Shown here in pieces: positions 9,245 to 17,625 of a stretch of 64,000 bases of DNA. Position 1 is the first letter of the stretch. Each line of letters starts with the position of its first letter. Both the position numbers and the translations under genes were made by a program. This DNA is from Bifidobacterium aerophilum (GTDB lineage Bacteria; Actinomycetota; Actinomycetes; Actinomycetales; Bifidobacteriaceae): contig NZ_WHZW01000008.1 of the NCBI RefSeq assembly GCF_010667685.1, forward strand, positions 62,001-126,000, given 5' to 3'. The notes under the pieces are model-generated. The model ran no database searches. It worked only from the letters and a program-made list of their open reading frames with translations, and was not told the origin of the DNA.

Positions 9245-10726
9245 ATGCGACAGGGATTCGACAACGACAAGTACATCGCGCTGCAGGCCGACAACATCAA
9301 AAAGCGCATCGCGCAGTTCGGCGGCAAGCTGTATCTGGAATTCGGCGGCAAGCTGTTCGACGACTACCATGCGTCGCGCGTCTTGCCCGGATTCGAACCG
9401 GACACCAAGTTCCGCATGCTCGAAAGCATGAGGCAGGACGTGGAGATCGTCATCGCGATCAACGCCAACCACATCGAAAAGGCGAAGATGCGCGGCGATC
9501 TCGGCATCACCTACGACGAGGACGTGCTGCGCCTGATCGACGTCTTCCGCTCACGCGGCTTCCACGTCGGCTCGGTCGTGCTCACGCAGTACGCGAACCA
9601 GCCGGCCGCCGACGTCTATCGTCGCAGGCTCGCGCAGCTCGGCATCACCTGCTATCTGCATTACCCCATCGCCGGCTATCCGCACGACATCGAACGCATC
9701 GTGTCACCGGAAGGCTACGGCCGCAACGACTACATCGAGACCAGCCGGCCGCTCGTCGTCGTCACCGCGCCCGGCCCCGGATCCGGCAAGCTCGCCACCT
9801 GCCTGTCGCAGCTCTACCACGAGCACCAGCGAGGCATCACGGCCGGCTACGCGAAATACGAAACGTTCCCGATCTGGAACCTGCCGCTCAACCATCCGGT
9901 CAACATCGCGTACGAAGCCGCGACCGTCGACCTCGACGACGCGAACATCATCGACCCGTTCCATCTCGAAGCGTACGGCAAGACGACGGTCAACTACAAC
10001 CGCGACGTCGAGGCGTTCCCCGTGCTCAAGGCCATGATGGAGCGGATTCTGGGCGAAAGCCCCTACCAAAGCCCCACCGACATGGGCGTGAACATGGCCG
10101 GCCGCGCGATCTGCGACGACGACGCATGCCGCGCGGCCGCGAACATGGAGATCGTACGGCGCTATTTCACCGCGACCGAACAGCTCAGGCGCACCGGCAC
10201 CGGCGAGGAGCAGGTCGAACGTCTGCGTTCGATCATGCAGCGCGCCGGCGTGGACGAGAACCTGTCGCCCGCACGCGGGGCCGCGTTGCGCAAGGAGGAG
10301 CTGACCGGCGCTCCGGCCGGCGCGATGGTGCTGCCGGACGGGCGCGTGGTCACCGGCAAGACCGGCGTGCTCATGGGCGCGGCCAGCGCGCTGCTCATGA
10401 ATGCGCTCAAGGCCGTGACCGGCGTGGACGCGGAACTGCCGGTGATCGACGACAATACGATCGAACCGATCTGCCGACTCAAGACCGAGCATCTGCACAG
10501 CACGAACCGCCGCCTGCACTCCGACGAGACGCTGATCGCGCTGTCGATCACGAGTTCCGTCAGCCCGATCGCCGCCAAGGTGATCGCCGGGTTGGAGCAG
10601 TTGCGCGGATGCGACGCGTTCTTCTCGGTGATCATCTCCCCGACCGACGAGGCGCTGTACCGCAAGCTCGGCATCAATGTGTGCTGCGAACCGAAGTACG
10701 AGCGCGTGAGCCTCTACCACAAGTAA
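9245..10726 (+). CDS. DUF1846 domain-containing protein
   Basis: A 493-residue soluble protein of the DUF1846 family, widespread in Firmicutes and bifidobacteria. Its structure is known from some members but the reaction is not established. The N-terminus (GFDNDKYIALQADNI) and the block VVTAPGPGSGKLATCLSQL, which resembles a nucleotide-binding loop, are typical. Later stretches (YETFPIWNLPLNHPVN, YQSPTDMGVNMAG) are highly family-like. ATG 9245 has AAAGGA about 10 nt upstream and a TATAAT box at 9203-9208. It sits between guaA and pta with its own terminator, so it is a separate transcription unit. Its place beside acetate metabolism may be chance. I do not assign a function. Confidence 0.9.
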   Translation: MRQGFDNDKYIALQADNIKKRIAQFGGKLYLEFGGKLFDDYHASRVLPGFEPDTKFRMLESMRQDVEIVIAINANHIEKAKMRGDLGITYDEDVLRLIDVFRSRGFHVGSVVLTQYANQPAADVYRRRLAQLGITCYLHYPIAGYPHDIERIVSPEGYGRNDYIETSRPLVVVTAPGPGSGKLATCLSQLYHEHQRGITAGYAKYETFPIWNLPLNHPVNIAYEAATVDLDDANIIDPFHLEAYGKTTVNYNRDVEAFPVLKAMMERILGESPYQSPTDMGVNMAGRAICDDDACRAAANMEIVRRYFTATEQLRRTGTGEEQVERLRSIMQRAGVDENLSPARGAALRKEELTGAPAGAMVLPDGRVVTGKTGVLMGAASALLMNALKAVTGVDAELPVIDDNTIEPICRLKTEHLHSTNRRLHSDETLIALSITSSVSPIAAKVIAGLEQLRGCDAFFSVIISPTDEALYRKLGINVCCEPKYERVSLYHK

Positions 10727-10748
10727 TCGCGTGCTCTGACGACGAAGT

Positions 10749-10789
10749 TTTGCCCCGCAAGTGTGACGCAGGTCACATTGCGGGGCAAA
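10749..10789 (+). terminator. hairpin after the DUF1846 gene
   Basis: Perfect 12-bp outer stem TTTGCCCCGCAA/TTGCGGGGCAAA (10749-10760 with 10778-10789) enclosing an inner TGTGAC/GTCACA stem. There is no T tract after it, so it may terminate poorly or serve another role; see the CRP-type site embedded in it. Confidence 0.6.
10762..10777. promoter_or_regulatory. CRP-type palindrome TGTGA-N6-TCACA
   Basis: Exact match to the CRP/GlxR consensus (TGTGA, six bases, TCACA). Its centre is about 55 bp upstream of the start implied by the pta -10 box TAGAAT (10813-10818), a usual distance for activation. It is also the inner stem of the preceding hairpin, so the symmetry could be due to RNA folding. 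Confidence 0.45.
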
Positions 10790-10812
10790 CCGTATCCGAT
10801 CCGGCCGCGTAC

Positions 10813-10848
10813 TAGAATGATCGATAAGTGTGAACAGCGTGGTCACAC
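10813..10848 (+). promoter_or_regulatory. pta promoter -10 box and downstream GTGTGA-N9-TCACAC repeat
   Basis: TAGAAT at 10813-10818 is the best -10 candidate for pta. A 6-bp inverted repeat (10828-10833 with 10843-10848) lies just downstream of the implied start, where a repressor would block transcription. No good -35 is visible. Confidence 0.4.
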
Positions 10849-10878
10849 GGCAGCATCATCCCAAGCAAGGAGTTCACT

Positions 10879-12552
10879 GTGGCAGTCACCAACATCTACA
10901 TCGCCTCTCCCGAAGGGGCCAACGGCCGCAACGTCGTCGCATACGGCGTGCTCAAGGCGTTGACCACCAAGTACAAGACCGCGGTGTTCCGCCCTGCCGT
11001 CTCCAACCACGACCACTTCACGCCGATCCTGCTCAACGCGTCGAACGCCGGACTCGGCGTGGCCTTGTCCTCCGGCCTCGACATCCACAAGGTTCGCCGG
11101 GACAAGGAGGCGTCGCGCGGCGACATCGTCGCGGCGTTCGACGATGCGATGAGCGTCTCGCGCGCCGACGCGGCACTCATCGTCGGCACCGACAAGTCGC
11201 ACGTCAACGATCCGACCGCCTACGAGTTCAACGCGAACATCGCCGCCGATCTGCAGGCCGGCGTGTTCCTCGCCGTATGCACGATCGACCGCTGGCCCGA
11301 CGAGCTGCGCGAGACCGTGCAACTGTCGATCGAAGGCATGGAAGCCGCCGGCAACAAGGTGCTCGGCATCTTCGTGACCGGCTGCGACCCGCGCCATTCG
11401 GTGTTCGTCAAGGACACGCTCGCCGAATTCGGCCTGCCCGTGTGGACCATCCCGCAGACCCCGTTCACCGAAGCCTCGCAGGCCGACGCCGCGCTCAAGG
11501 CGTTCCAGGACAACGTGCCGACCGAAGAGGTGCTCAAGGCGCTCGACGTCGACATCGAATTCCCCGTCACCTCGTACGCGTTCCAGCACAGCCTGCTCGG
11601 CCGGGCGAAGGTCAACAAGAAGACGATCGTGCTGCCCGAAGGCGAGGAGGACCGCATCCTCAAGGCCGCCGACTACCTGCTCGAACGCGAGGTGGCGAAC
11701 CTCATCATCGTGGGCGAGCGCGACGAGATCCTCGCCCATGGCGCCGAACTCGGCCTGCATTCGCTCGACAAGGCGCGGTTCCAGTCGATGAACGACGAGA
11801 ACATCCTCAAGCCCATGGTCGCCAAGCTGTGCGAGCTGCGCGCCAAGAAGGGCATGACCGAGGATCAGGCGCGCCAGCAGCTCAAGGACGCCAGCTACTT
11901 CGGCACGATGCTCGTTGTGCTCGGTTACGCGGACGGCCTCGTGTCCGGTTCGGTCAACTCAACCGCGAACACCGTGCGCCCGGCGCTGCAGGTCATCAAG
12001 ACCAAGCCCGGCCAGTCGCTCGTCTCCGGCGCGTTCCTCATGTGCTTCAAGGACCATGTGGCCGTGTTCTCCGACTGCGCGATCAATCTCAACCCGAACG
12101 CCGAACAGCTTGCCGACATCGCCATCCAGTCCGCCGAGACGGCCAAGGCTTTCGGTATCGAACCGAAGGTCGGTATGCTTTCCTATTCCACGCTCGGCTC
12201 GGGCAAGGGCCCGGACGTGGACGTCGTCGAGGAGGCCACGAGGATCGTCAAGGAGAAGGCGCCGGATCTGCCGGTCGTCGGTTCCATCCAGTTCGACGCC
12301 GCATGGTCGCCGACCGTGGCCGCCACCAAAGCCAAGGGCAACGACATCGCCGGCCATGTGAACGTGTTCGTGTTCCCCGACCTGTGCGCCGGCAACATCG
12401 GATACAAGGCCGTGCAGCGCTCCTCCGGGGCCCTCGCCATCGGCCCGGTGCTGCAGGGACTCAACAAGCCGGTCAACGACCTGTCGCGCGGCGCGCTCGT
12501 GCAGGACATCATCAACACGATCGCCCTCACCGCCATCGAAGCCCAGCAGTAG
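10879..12552 (+). CDS. pta: phosphate acetyltransferase
   Basis: Interconverts acetyl-phosphate and acetyl-CoA, linking the phosphoketolase product to acetyl-CoA. 557 residues. The N-terminal part (about 1-230) is the BioD-like P-loop-fold domain (NIYIASPEGANGRN). The C-terminal PTA_PTB catalytic domain (about 245-555) starts at TIVLPEGEEDRILKAA and contains SYSTLGSGKGPDVDVV. It is shorter than the roughly 700-residue enterobacterial form, apparently because the middle DRTGG domain is absent. The start is GTG 10879 with AAGGAG six nt upstream. ackA follows 248 nt downstream, separated by an inverted repeat that could attenuate readthrough. Confidence 0.96.
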   Translation: MAVTNIYIASPEGANGRNVVAYGVLKALTTKYKTAVFRPAVSNHDHFTPILLNASNAGLGVALSSGLDIHKVRRDKEASRGDIVAAFDDAMSVSRADAALIVGTDKSHVNDPTAYEFNANIAADLQAGVFLAVCTIDRWPDELRETVQLSIEGMEAAGNKVLGIFVTGCDPRHSVFVKDTLAEFGLPVWTIPQTPFTEASQADAALKAFQDNVPTEEVLKALDVDIEFPVTSYAFQHSLLGRAKVNKKTIVLPEGEEDRILKAADYLLEREVANLIIVGERDEILAHGAELGLHSLDKARFQSMNDENILKPMVAKLCELRAKKGMTEDQARQQLKDASYFGTMLVVLGYADGLVSGSVNSTANTVRPALQVIKTKPGQSLVSGAFLMCFKDHVAVFSDCAINLNPNAEQLADIAIQSAETAKAFGIEPKVGMLSYSTLGSGKGPDVDVVEEATRIVKEKAPDLPVVGSIQFDAAWSPTVAATKAKGNDIAGHVNVFVFPDLCAGNIGYKAVQRSSGALAIGPVLQGLNKPVNDLSRGALVQDIINTIALTAIEAQQ

Positions 12553-12611
12553 TCCGCCGCGCCATAAGTCAACCGCGGTAACGAACGCGACGTAACGACG
12601 AATCAAGTGCT

Positions 12612-12691
12612 GGAGCGGGGATGTTCGTTATACGACCGTAAGACTCGGCCGCGCCGCGCCGGAGCGTGTCGTTAACGAACATCTCCGCTCC
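12612..12691. repeat. 19-bp inverted repeat between pta and ackA
   Basis: Arms 12612-12630 and 12673-12691 pair over 19 bp with one mismatch and enclose 42 nt of very GC-rich sequence. No T tract follows. It may attenuate pta readthrough or protect the pta message. The rest of this 248-nt gap shows no gene. Confidence 0.65.
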
Positions 12692-12800
12692 GGCGCGGTC
12701 ACCGCACGTTCTATGGCCGTTTTGTAGCAAGCAACGAGTAATCTGAAGATTTGGAAAGTCGCGTTTCGCGGCACGGCAAACAATATGGAGGATGCCCACA

Positions 12801-14030
12801 ATGGCGAAAACCGTCCTTGTCATCAATTCCGGTTCCAGCTCGATCAAGTACCAGCTGGTTGATCTCGAGTCCGGCGAAGGCCTTGCGTCCGGCCTCGTCG
12901 AGAAGATCGGCGAGCCGGTCGACGGCCACTACAAGCACGAGTACAACGGCGAGAAGCACGAGCTCGAGGAGCCCATCCACGATCACGAGCAGGGCCTGAA
13001 GCGCGTGCTCGGCTTCTTCGAGGAGTACGGCCCGAAGCTCGCCGACGCGAACATCGTCGCCGTTGGCCACCGCGTGGTCCAGGGTGGTTCCCTCTTCCCG
13101 AAGCCGGCGCTGGTCAACGACAAGACCATCAACGCCGTCAAGGATCTGGCCGTGCTCGCCCCGCTGCACAACGGCCCGGAGGCCAAGGGCGCCGAGGTCA
13201 TGCGTGCTCTGCTGCCGGATGTGCCGCAGATCTTCGTGTTCGATTCCTCCTTCTTCTTCCAGCTGCCGAAGGCGTCCAGCACCTACGCGCTGAACAAGGA
13301 GATCGCCGACCAGTACCACATCCGCCGTTACGGCGCCCATGGCACCTCCCACGAGTTCATCTCCTCCGTGGTGCCGGAAGTCGTCGGCAAGCCGGCCGAG
13401 GGCCTCAAGCAGATCGTCCTGCACATCGGCAACGGCGCCTCCGCCTCCGCCGAGATCTCCGGCAAGCCGGTCGAGACCTCCATGGGTCTGACCCCGCTTG
13501 AGGGCCTGATGATGGGCGGCCGTACCGGCGACATCGACCCGGCCGTCGTGTTCCACCTCATCCGCAACGCCCACATGAACGTGGACGAGCTGGATGCCCT
13601 GTTCAACAAGTGTTCCGGCATGATGGGCATGACCGGCTTCGGCGATCTGCGCGAGGTGCACCGTCTGGTGGCCGAGGGCAACGAGGACGCGAAGCTGGCC
13701 CTCGACGTGTACGTGCACCGCATCGTCGGCTACATCGGCAACTACACCGCCCAGATGGGTGGTGTGGACGTGATCACCTTCACCGCCGGCGTCGGCGAGA
13801 ACGACGACATCGTGCGCAAGATGGTGTGCGACAAGCTCGCCCCGTTCGGCGTCAAGCTCGACGAGGAGAAGAACGCGAAGCGCTCCAAGGAGCCGCGCGT
13901 CATCTCCACCCCGGATTCCTCCGTGGTCATCGCCGTGATCCCGACCAACGAGGAGCTGGCCATCGCCCGCAAGTCCGCCGCCATCGCGGAAGCCGGCGAG
14001 GACACCTACGGCAACAAGTTCGCCAAGTGA
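12801..14030 (+). CDS. ackA: acetate kinase
   Basis: Makes ATP and acetate from acetyl-phosphate and ADP, the main energy-conserving step after phosphoketolase. 409 residues, the usual length. The N-terminal phosphate-binding motif VLVINSGSSSIKY, the block GHRVVQGG and the second signature GTSHEF/HIGNGASASA are present. ATG 12801 is chosen over the in-frame ATG 12792 because GGAGG (12787-12791) touches the earlier ATG but is 9 nt from the later one. It is followed by a strong terminator. Identification is secure. Confidence 0.97.
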   Translation: MAKTVLVINSGSSSIKYQLVDLESGEGLASGLVEKIGEPVDGHYKHEYNGEKHELEEPIHDHEQGLKRVLGFFEEYGPKLADANIVAVGHRVVQGGSLFPKPALVNDKTINAVKDLAVLAPLHNGPEAKGAEVMRALLPDVPQIFVFDSSFFFQLPKASSTYALNKEIADQYHIRRYGAHGTSHEFISSVVPEVVGKPAEGLKQIVLHIGNGASASAEISGKPVETSMGLTPLEGLMMGGRTGDIDPAVVFHLIRNAHMNVDELDALFNKCSGMMGMTGFGDLREVHRLVAEGNEDAKLALDVYVHRIVGYIGNYTAQMGGVDVITFTAGVGENDDIVRKMVCDKLAPFGVKLDEEKNAKRSKEPRVISTPDSSVVIAVIPTNEELAIARKSAAIAEAGEDTYGNKFAK

Positions 14031-14060
14031 GTCGCTGATTCGCTGAACGACTGAAACATC

Positions 14061-14110
14061 ACGAGGGGGTGCTGCTGATTCCCGATACGGGATCGGCAGC
14101 ACCCCCTCGT
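14061..14110 (+). terminator. terminator of ackA
   Basis: Perfect 15-bp stem (14061-14075 with 14096-14110) with an additional CCCG/CGGG inner stem; TTGCAT follows. It lies 30 nt after the ackA stop. Confidence 0.8.
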
Positions 14111-14160
14111 TGCATATGTCACCGTCGACACATGTGCCGGTGTCTTAATCTTCTTACCAG

Positions 14161-14202
14161 CGGTTTTTGCTCGTTGAAGCGTCACTGAGCGAGCAAAAAC
14201 CG
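14161..14202 (-). terminator. hairpin downstream of aroA
   Basis: Perfect 13-bp stem CGGTTTTTGCTCG/CGAGCAAAAACCG with a 16-nt loop, 32 nt past the aroA stop on the minus strand. It probably terminates aroA; the T run is inside the stem rather than after it. Confidence 0.6.
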
Positions 14203-14233
14203 TCAGCGTTCCTGATGCGTGGCGGAAAGCATG

Positions 14234-15589
14234 CTACGCCAGCATGCCCGTCCACATGCCTACGAAATCAGGCAGCGTCTTTCGTGTGGTCGCCACGTTG
14301 ACGATCTCCACGCCCGGCACCGCGAGTCCGATCATCGCGGCGAACGTGGCCATGCGGTGGTCGGCGTACGATTCCATCACCGCACCGTGCAACCGTTCGC
14401 GCGGCACCAGTGTGATCTCGATGCCGTCCGGCAGCTCACGGGCCTCTCCCCCGACACGTCGGATCTCAGTGACCAGCGCCTCAAGCCGGTTCGTCTCATG
14501 CCCGCGCAGATGCCCGATGCCGATCATGCGCGTGGGTGCGTCCGCGAATACGAGAATCGCCGCCAGCGACGGCGCGATCTCCCCTGCCGCCGTCAGATCG
14601 AAGTCGCCGAGGCCGCGAACCGCACCGGCAGCGGCCGTCACCTCACAGTAGCGAATCCCATCGTGTTCCGGGAACGTGACGGTCGCGCCCATGCGTTCCA
14701 GATATCCCGGCAGTAGTCCGCCCGGTTGGGTCGTTTCGATCGGCCAATGCGGCACGCGCACCGTGCCGCCCGAGATCAGCGCGGCACCGAGGAACGGCGC
14801 GGCGTTCGACAGGTCAGGTTCCACGACCACCCGTTCCGGCAACTGCAGCGCGCCCGGCTGCACCGTCCACACGCGGGCGTCCTCGTCGGCGAGCGCGTGT
14901 CCGCCGGCCCTGTTCACGTCGGCGACGGTCATGCGGATGTGCGGCAGGCTCGGTGTCTTCTCACCGGTGTGCGTGAGCTCAAGGCCGCCGGGCAGCCGCG
15001 AGCCGATCAGCAACAGTCCGGAGATGAACTGCGACGAGCCGGACGAGTCGATCGCGACATGCGCAACGCCGGCGCCGCCGTCAACGCCCGGCAACCGCGC
15101 GGGCGGTGTGATCGTGAACGGCAGGCGTCCGGTCTCTCCGTGGTAGTCGATGGTCGCGCCGAGCTGTTCAAGCCCGTCGAGCACCGGCTTCATCGGACGC
15201 GCGTACGCCTGTTCGTCGCCGTCGAAACGTACCGGCCCGTCTGCGGACAGCGCCAGACCGGGCACGAAGCGCATGACCGTGCCGGCAAGACCGCAGTATA
15301 CGTCGACGTTGCCGCGGAACCGGCCGTTTTCCGGCGGCGTGACGGTGACGGTGGTCTCGACGTTCGGATCGACGTCGCAGCGCACGCCGAGCGCCTCAAG
15401 CGCACCCATCATGAGTTCGGTGTCGCGCGAGCGCAGCAGGCCGACGAGTTTTACCGGTTTGGAGCCGAGCGCGGCGAGGATCAGATAGCGGTTGGACAGC
15501 GATTTGCTGCCGGGGATGGTGACGGTGGCGTTGATCGGCCCGTTCGCCGTTGGTGCGGGCCAGGGATCGGGATAGGTCGTTTCGTTCAT
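14234..15589 (-). CDS. aroA: 3-phosphoshikimate 1-carboxyvinyltransferase (EPSP synthase)
   Basis: Condenses shikimate-3-P with PEP in the shikimate pathway to aromatic amino acids. 451 residues. The N-terminal substrate-binding motif GSKSLSNR (27-34), LRSRDTELM, the block NAAPFLGAALISGG, and the C-terminal ESYADHRMATFAAMIGLA with the family's DHR are all visible. The start ATG 15589 is weakly supported by an RBS but the N-terminus matches actinobacterial members. It stands alone, back to back with a PP2C-like gene. Identification is secure. Confidence 0.96.
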   Translation of the reverse strand: MNETTYPDPWPAPTANGPINATVTIPGSKSLSNRYLILAALGSKPVKLVGLLRSRDTELMMGALEALGVRCDVDPNVETTVTVTPPENGRFRGNVDVYCGLAGTVMRFVPGLALSADGPVRFDGDEQAYARPMKPVLDGLEQLGATIDYHGETGRLPFTITPPARLPGVDGGAGVAHVAIDSSGSSQFISGLLLIGSRLPGGLELTHTGEKTPSLPHIRMTVADVNRAGGHALADEDARVWTVQPGALQLPERVVVEPDLSNAAPFLGAALISGGTVRVPHWPIETTQPGGLLPGYLERMGATVTFPEHDGIRYCEVTAAAGAVRGLGDFDLTAAGEIAPSLAAILVFADAPTRMIGIGHLRGHETNRLEALVTEIRRVGGEARELPDGIEITLVPRERLHGAVMESYADHRMATFAAMIGLAVPGVEIVNVATTRKTLPDFVGMWTGMLA

Positions 15590-15659
15590 ACGATGTATCG
15601 TATCGGGTTCGACGGTATATGGCGATCATGCGTCCGCGTTCGCGCGCTATGGTTGAGGC

Positions 15660-16544
15660 ATGCGTGTGATCGAACGGTTCTGCCGGGGCAAGAAGACGGA
15701 TCAGTCGTTGAACGAGGACGGGCTGATCGTTACGGATGGGTTTGCTGCCGTGGTCGATGGGGTGACGAGCAAAAGCGTGCGGCGGTTGTGGCTGCCGAGC
15801 GGCGGGGTTGTCGCGAAGGATTTGCTGCTGGCCGCGATTGCCGGCTTGCCTGCGGATGCGACGATGCGGCAGGTGCAGTCATGTCTGGATGGTCGTTTGC
15901 GAGCGCGGTATGCGACAGTCGATGGCGATGCAATGATGTTTGAGCGTGAACCGTGGGAGCGTTTGCAGGCGAATGCGGTGGTCTACAGTGCGGCGCGGCA
16001 TGAGGCGTGGCTGTTCGGCGACTGCCAGATCATGGTGAACGGCGTGCAGACGCCGACGGTGAAACACGTGGACAAGTTGTTGGGAGCATTGCGATCGTTC
16101 GCCGCGCAGGCGTTGGCGGTGGGCGGTGACGGGTCGGACCGCACGCAGGATGGCGATACGACGACGTCGTCAGCGGCATCCGGCGTTGCCGGCCGTGCAG
16201 AGGCGCATGACGCGGACGATCCGGCCCGTGACATGATCCTGCCGTTCCTGCGATTGCAGTCGCGGTTCGCGAACCGGCGCGGCGAATACGGATATTTCGT
16301 GTTCGACGGGTTCACCGACCCGACGTATCCGATCCGTACGGTTCCCATCAATCCGGGCGACGAGGTGGTGCTCGCCTCGGACGGCTATCCCCTGCTGCGT
16401 CCGACGCTTGCCGAATCGGAGCGGGAACTGGACCGTCTGCATCGCGACGACCCACAGCTGATCCGCGACTATCGCACCACGAAGGGCTTCGCCCCCGGTC
16501 AGGAGTCCTTCGACGATCGCACCTACCTGCGCTTCGTCGTGTGA
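15660..16544 (+). CDS. PP2C-like phosphatase-fold protein
   Basis: Hypothetical protein of 294 residues with the PP2C/SpoIIE arrangement of motifs. These are NEDG (18-21), VVDGVTSK with Asp33-Gly34, GDCQIMVNG (like GDSR.Y), LASDGYP (about 238-244, like laSDG) and a C-terminal DDRTYLRFVV (like DNiTvivV). This suggests a metal-dependent phosphatase or a relative that has lost activity; no substrate can be proposed. A variable linker rich in Gly, Ser, Asp and Thr lies at about 155-190. A TATGGT box ends 6 nt before ATG 15660, so the message may be nearly leaderless. It has no operon partner. Confidence 0.6.
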   Translation: MRVIERFCRGKKTDQSLNEDGLIVTDGFAAVVDGVTSKSVRRLWLPSGGVVAKDLLLAAIAGLPADATMRQVQSCLDGRLRARYATVDGDAMMFEREPWERLQANAVVYSAARHEAWLFGDCQIMVNGVQTPTVKHVDKLLGALRSFAAQALAVGGDGSDRTQDGDTTTSSAASGVAGRAEAHDADDPARDMILPFLRLQSRFANRRGEYGYFVFDGFTDPTYPIRTVPINPGDEVVLASDGYPLLRPTLAESERELDRLHRDDPQLIRDYRTTKGFAPGQESFDDRTYLRFVV

Positions 16545-16555
16545 CGGGATATGCC

Positions 16556-17104
16556 TCAGGCGAGCGTGTCCTTGATCGCGCCGACGAACGCGTCGAGGTC
16601 GGCTGGCGTGCGCGAGGTGATGAACCGCCAGCCGTTCGCATCGTCGACGGTCACTTCCTCGTTGACGTAATGACCGCCCGCGTTTTCGATGTCGGCGGCG
16701 ATGTAGCGGCACGGCGACGCGGTCTTGCCTTCCATCAGCCCGGCGTTGACGAGCAGCCATGCGCCGTGGCAGATCGCGGCGATCGGCTTGCCTTCGTGCG
16801 CGAATTCCTGGGCGAGCTTGATCGCGTCCTCGTTCACGCGCAGACGGTCGACGTTGCAGGTGCCGCCGGGCACGACGAGCAGGTCGTAGTCGGCGGCCTG
16901 CACGTCGGACAGCTTCACGTCGGGCGTGAGCGTCTCTCCTTCGTAGCGATCGTGCTGCACGGTTTCGCACGGCTCCAGTTCGGTCGCGGCGAGCGTGACC
17001 TTGGCGCCCGCGGCCTTGAGGTCGCGCAGCGGACGGGTCAGTTCCGTCTCCTCGATGCCCCAGTTGTTCACGATGATCAGCACCTTGGCGTTCTCGATGG
17101 CCAT
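16556..17104 (-). CDS. DJ-1/PfpI family protein
   Basis: A 182-residue member of the DJ-1/PfpI (YhbO-like) superfamily, variously described as protease, deglycase or stress protein. The nucleophile elbow AAICHGAW places the catalytic cysteine at residue 112, preceded by VVPGGTCNVD. The N-terminus KVLIIVNNWGIEETEL is the usual first strand. ATG 17104 has a strong RBS (AAGGAGGAG). A single gene, convergent with the PP2C-like gene 11 nt away. A role in oxidative or carbonyl stress is inference from the family. Confidence 0.88.
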   Translation of the reverse strand: MAIENAKVLIIVNNWGIEETELTRPLRDLKAAGAKVTLAATELEPCETVQHDRYEGETLTPDVKLSDVQAADYDLLVVPGGTCNVDRLRVNEDAIKLAQEFAHEGKPIAAICHGAWLLVNAGLMEGKTASPCRYIAADIENAGGHYVNEEVTVDDANGWRFITSRTPADLDAFVGAIKDTLA

Positions 17105-17265
17105 TGGCTCCTCCTTGACGATGCGAATGGTTCCGCCATCCATTATGCCGCGCATCGGCCCGCCCATCGGCAATGGCACGGCGGAACACGGACATCGTCG
17201 CGGCGATGTCAACGATCGGCATGCGCGAACGTATGTGGGAGCCGTCGCCCGGGTCAAGCGTCTCC

Positions 17266-17442
17266 CTACAGGCGATCCGAGATCATCGCGCAATGTTCCC
17301 GCACGATACGTGCGGATCGATGAAACTTGGCCAGTTCGTTCTCGTCGAGATGCAGGTCGACGAAATCACCCACGCCGGCGGTCGCCGCGCCGACGCTGCC
17401 CGTGCCGACGATCACCACCCGACTGCGATGTGACGTGACCAT
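17266..17442 (-). pseudogene. L-lactate dehydrogenase remnant with large internal deletion
   Basis: A 58-residue frame whose first 18 residues (SRVVIVGTGSVGAATA) are the dinucleotide-binding start of bacterial L-lactate dehydrogenase. Its last 35 (DLHLDENELAKFHRSARIV, then REHC) match, from memory, the extreme C-terminus of bifidobacterial Ldh. About 260 central residues, including the catalytic His and substrate Arg, are missing, yet the join is in frame. The start ATG 17442 has GGGAAGGG upstream. It reads as a deletion remnant. A functional ldh is presumably elsewhere in the genome, since bifidobacteria make lactate. Interpretation rests on recalled family sequences. Confidence 0.75.
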
Positions 17443-17625
17443 ATGCCGTCCCTTCCCTTTTTCTGACCGTTTCAACCATGCGTCTCACATATGACCGACG
17501 ATCATGATGCTACGTTTGCCGCATACCGGCAATACGCCCATTGCATGACGGACGTCTGCATCAACGGTGATTCCGATATGGTCGCGCAGCCGTCGCCGCA
17601 TCCGACTGCCGGTCGTTCCCGCGGA

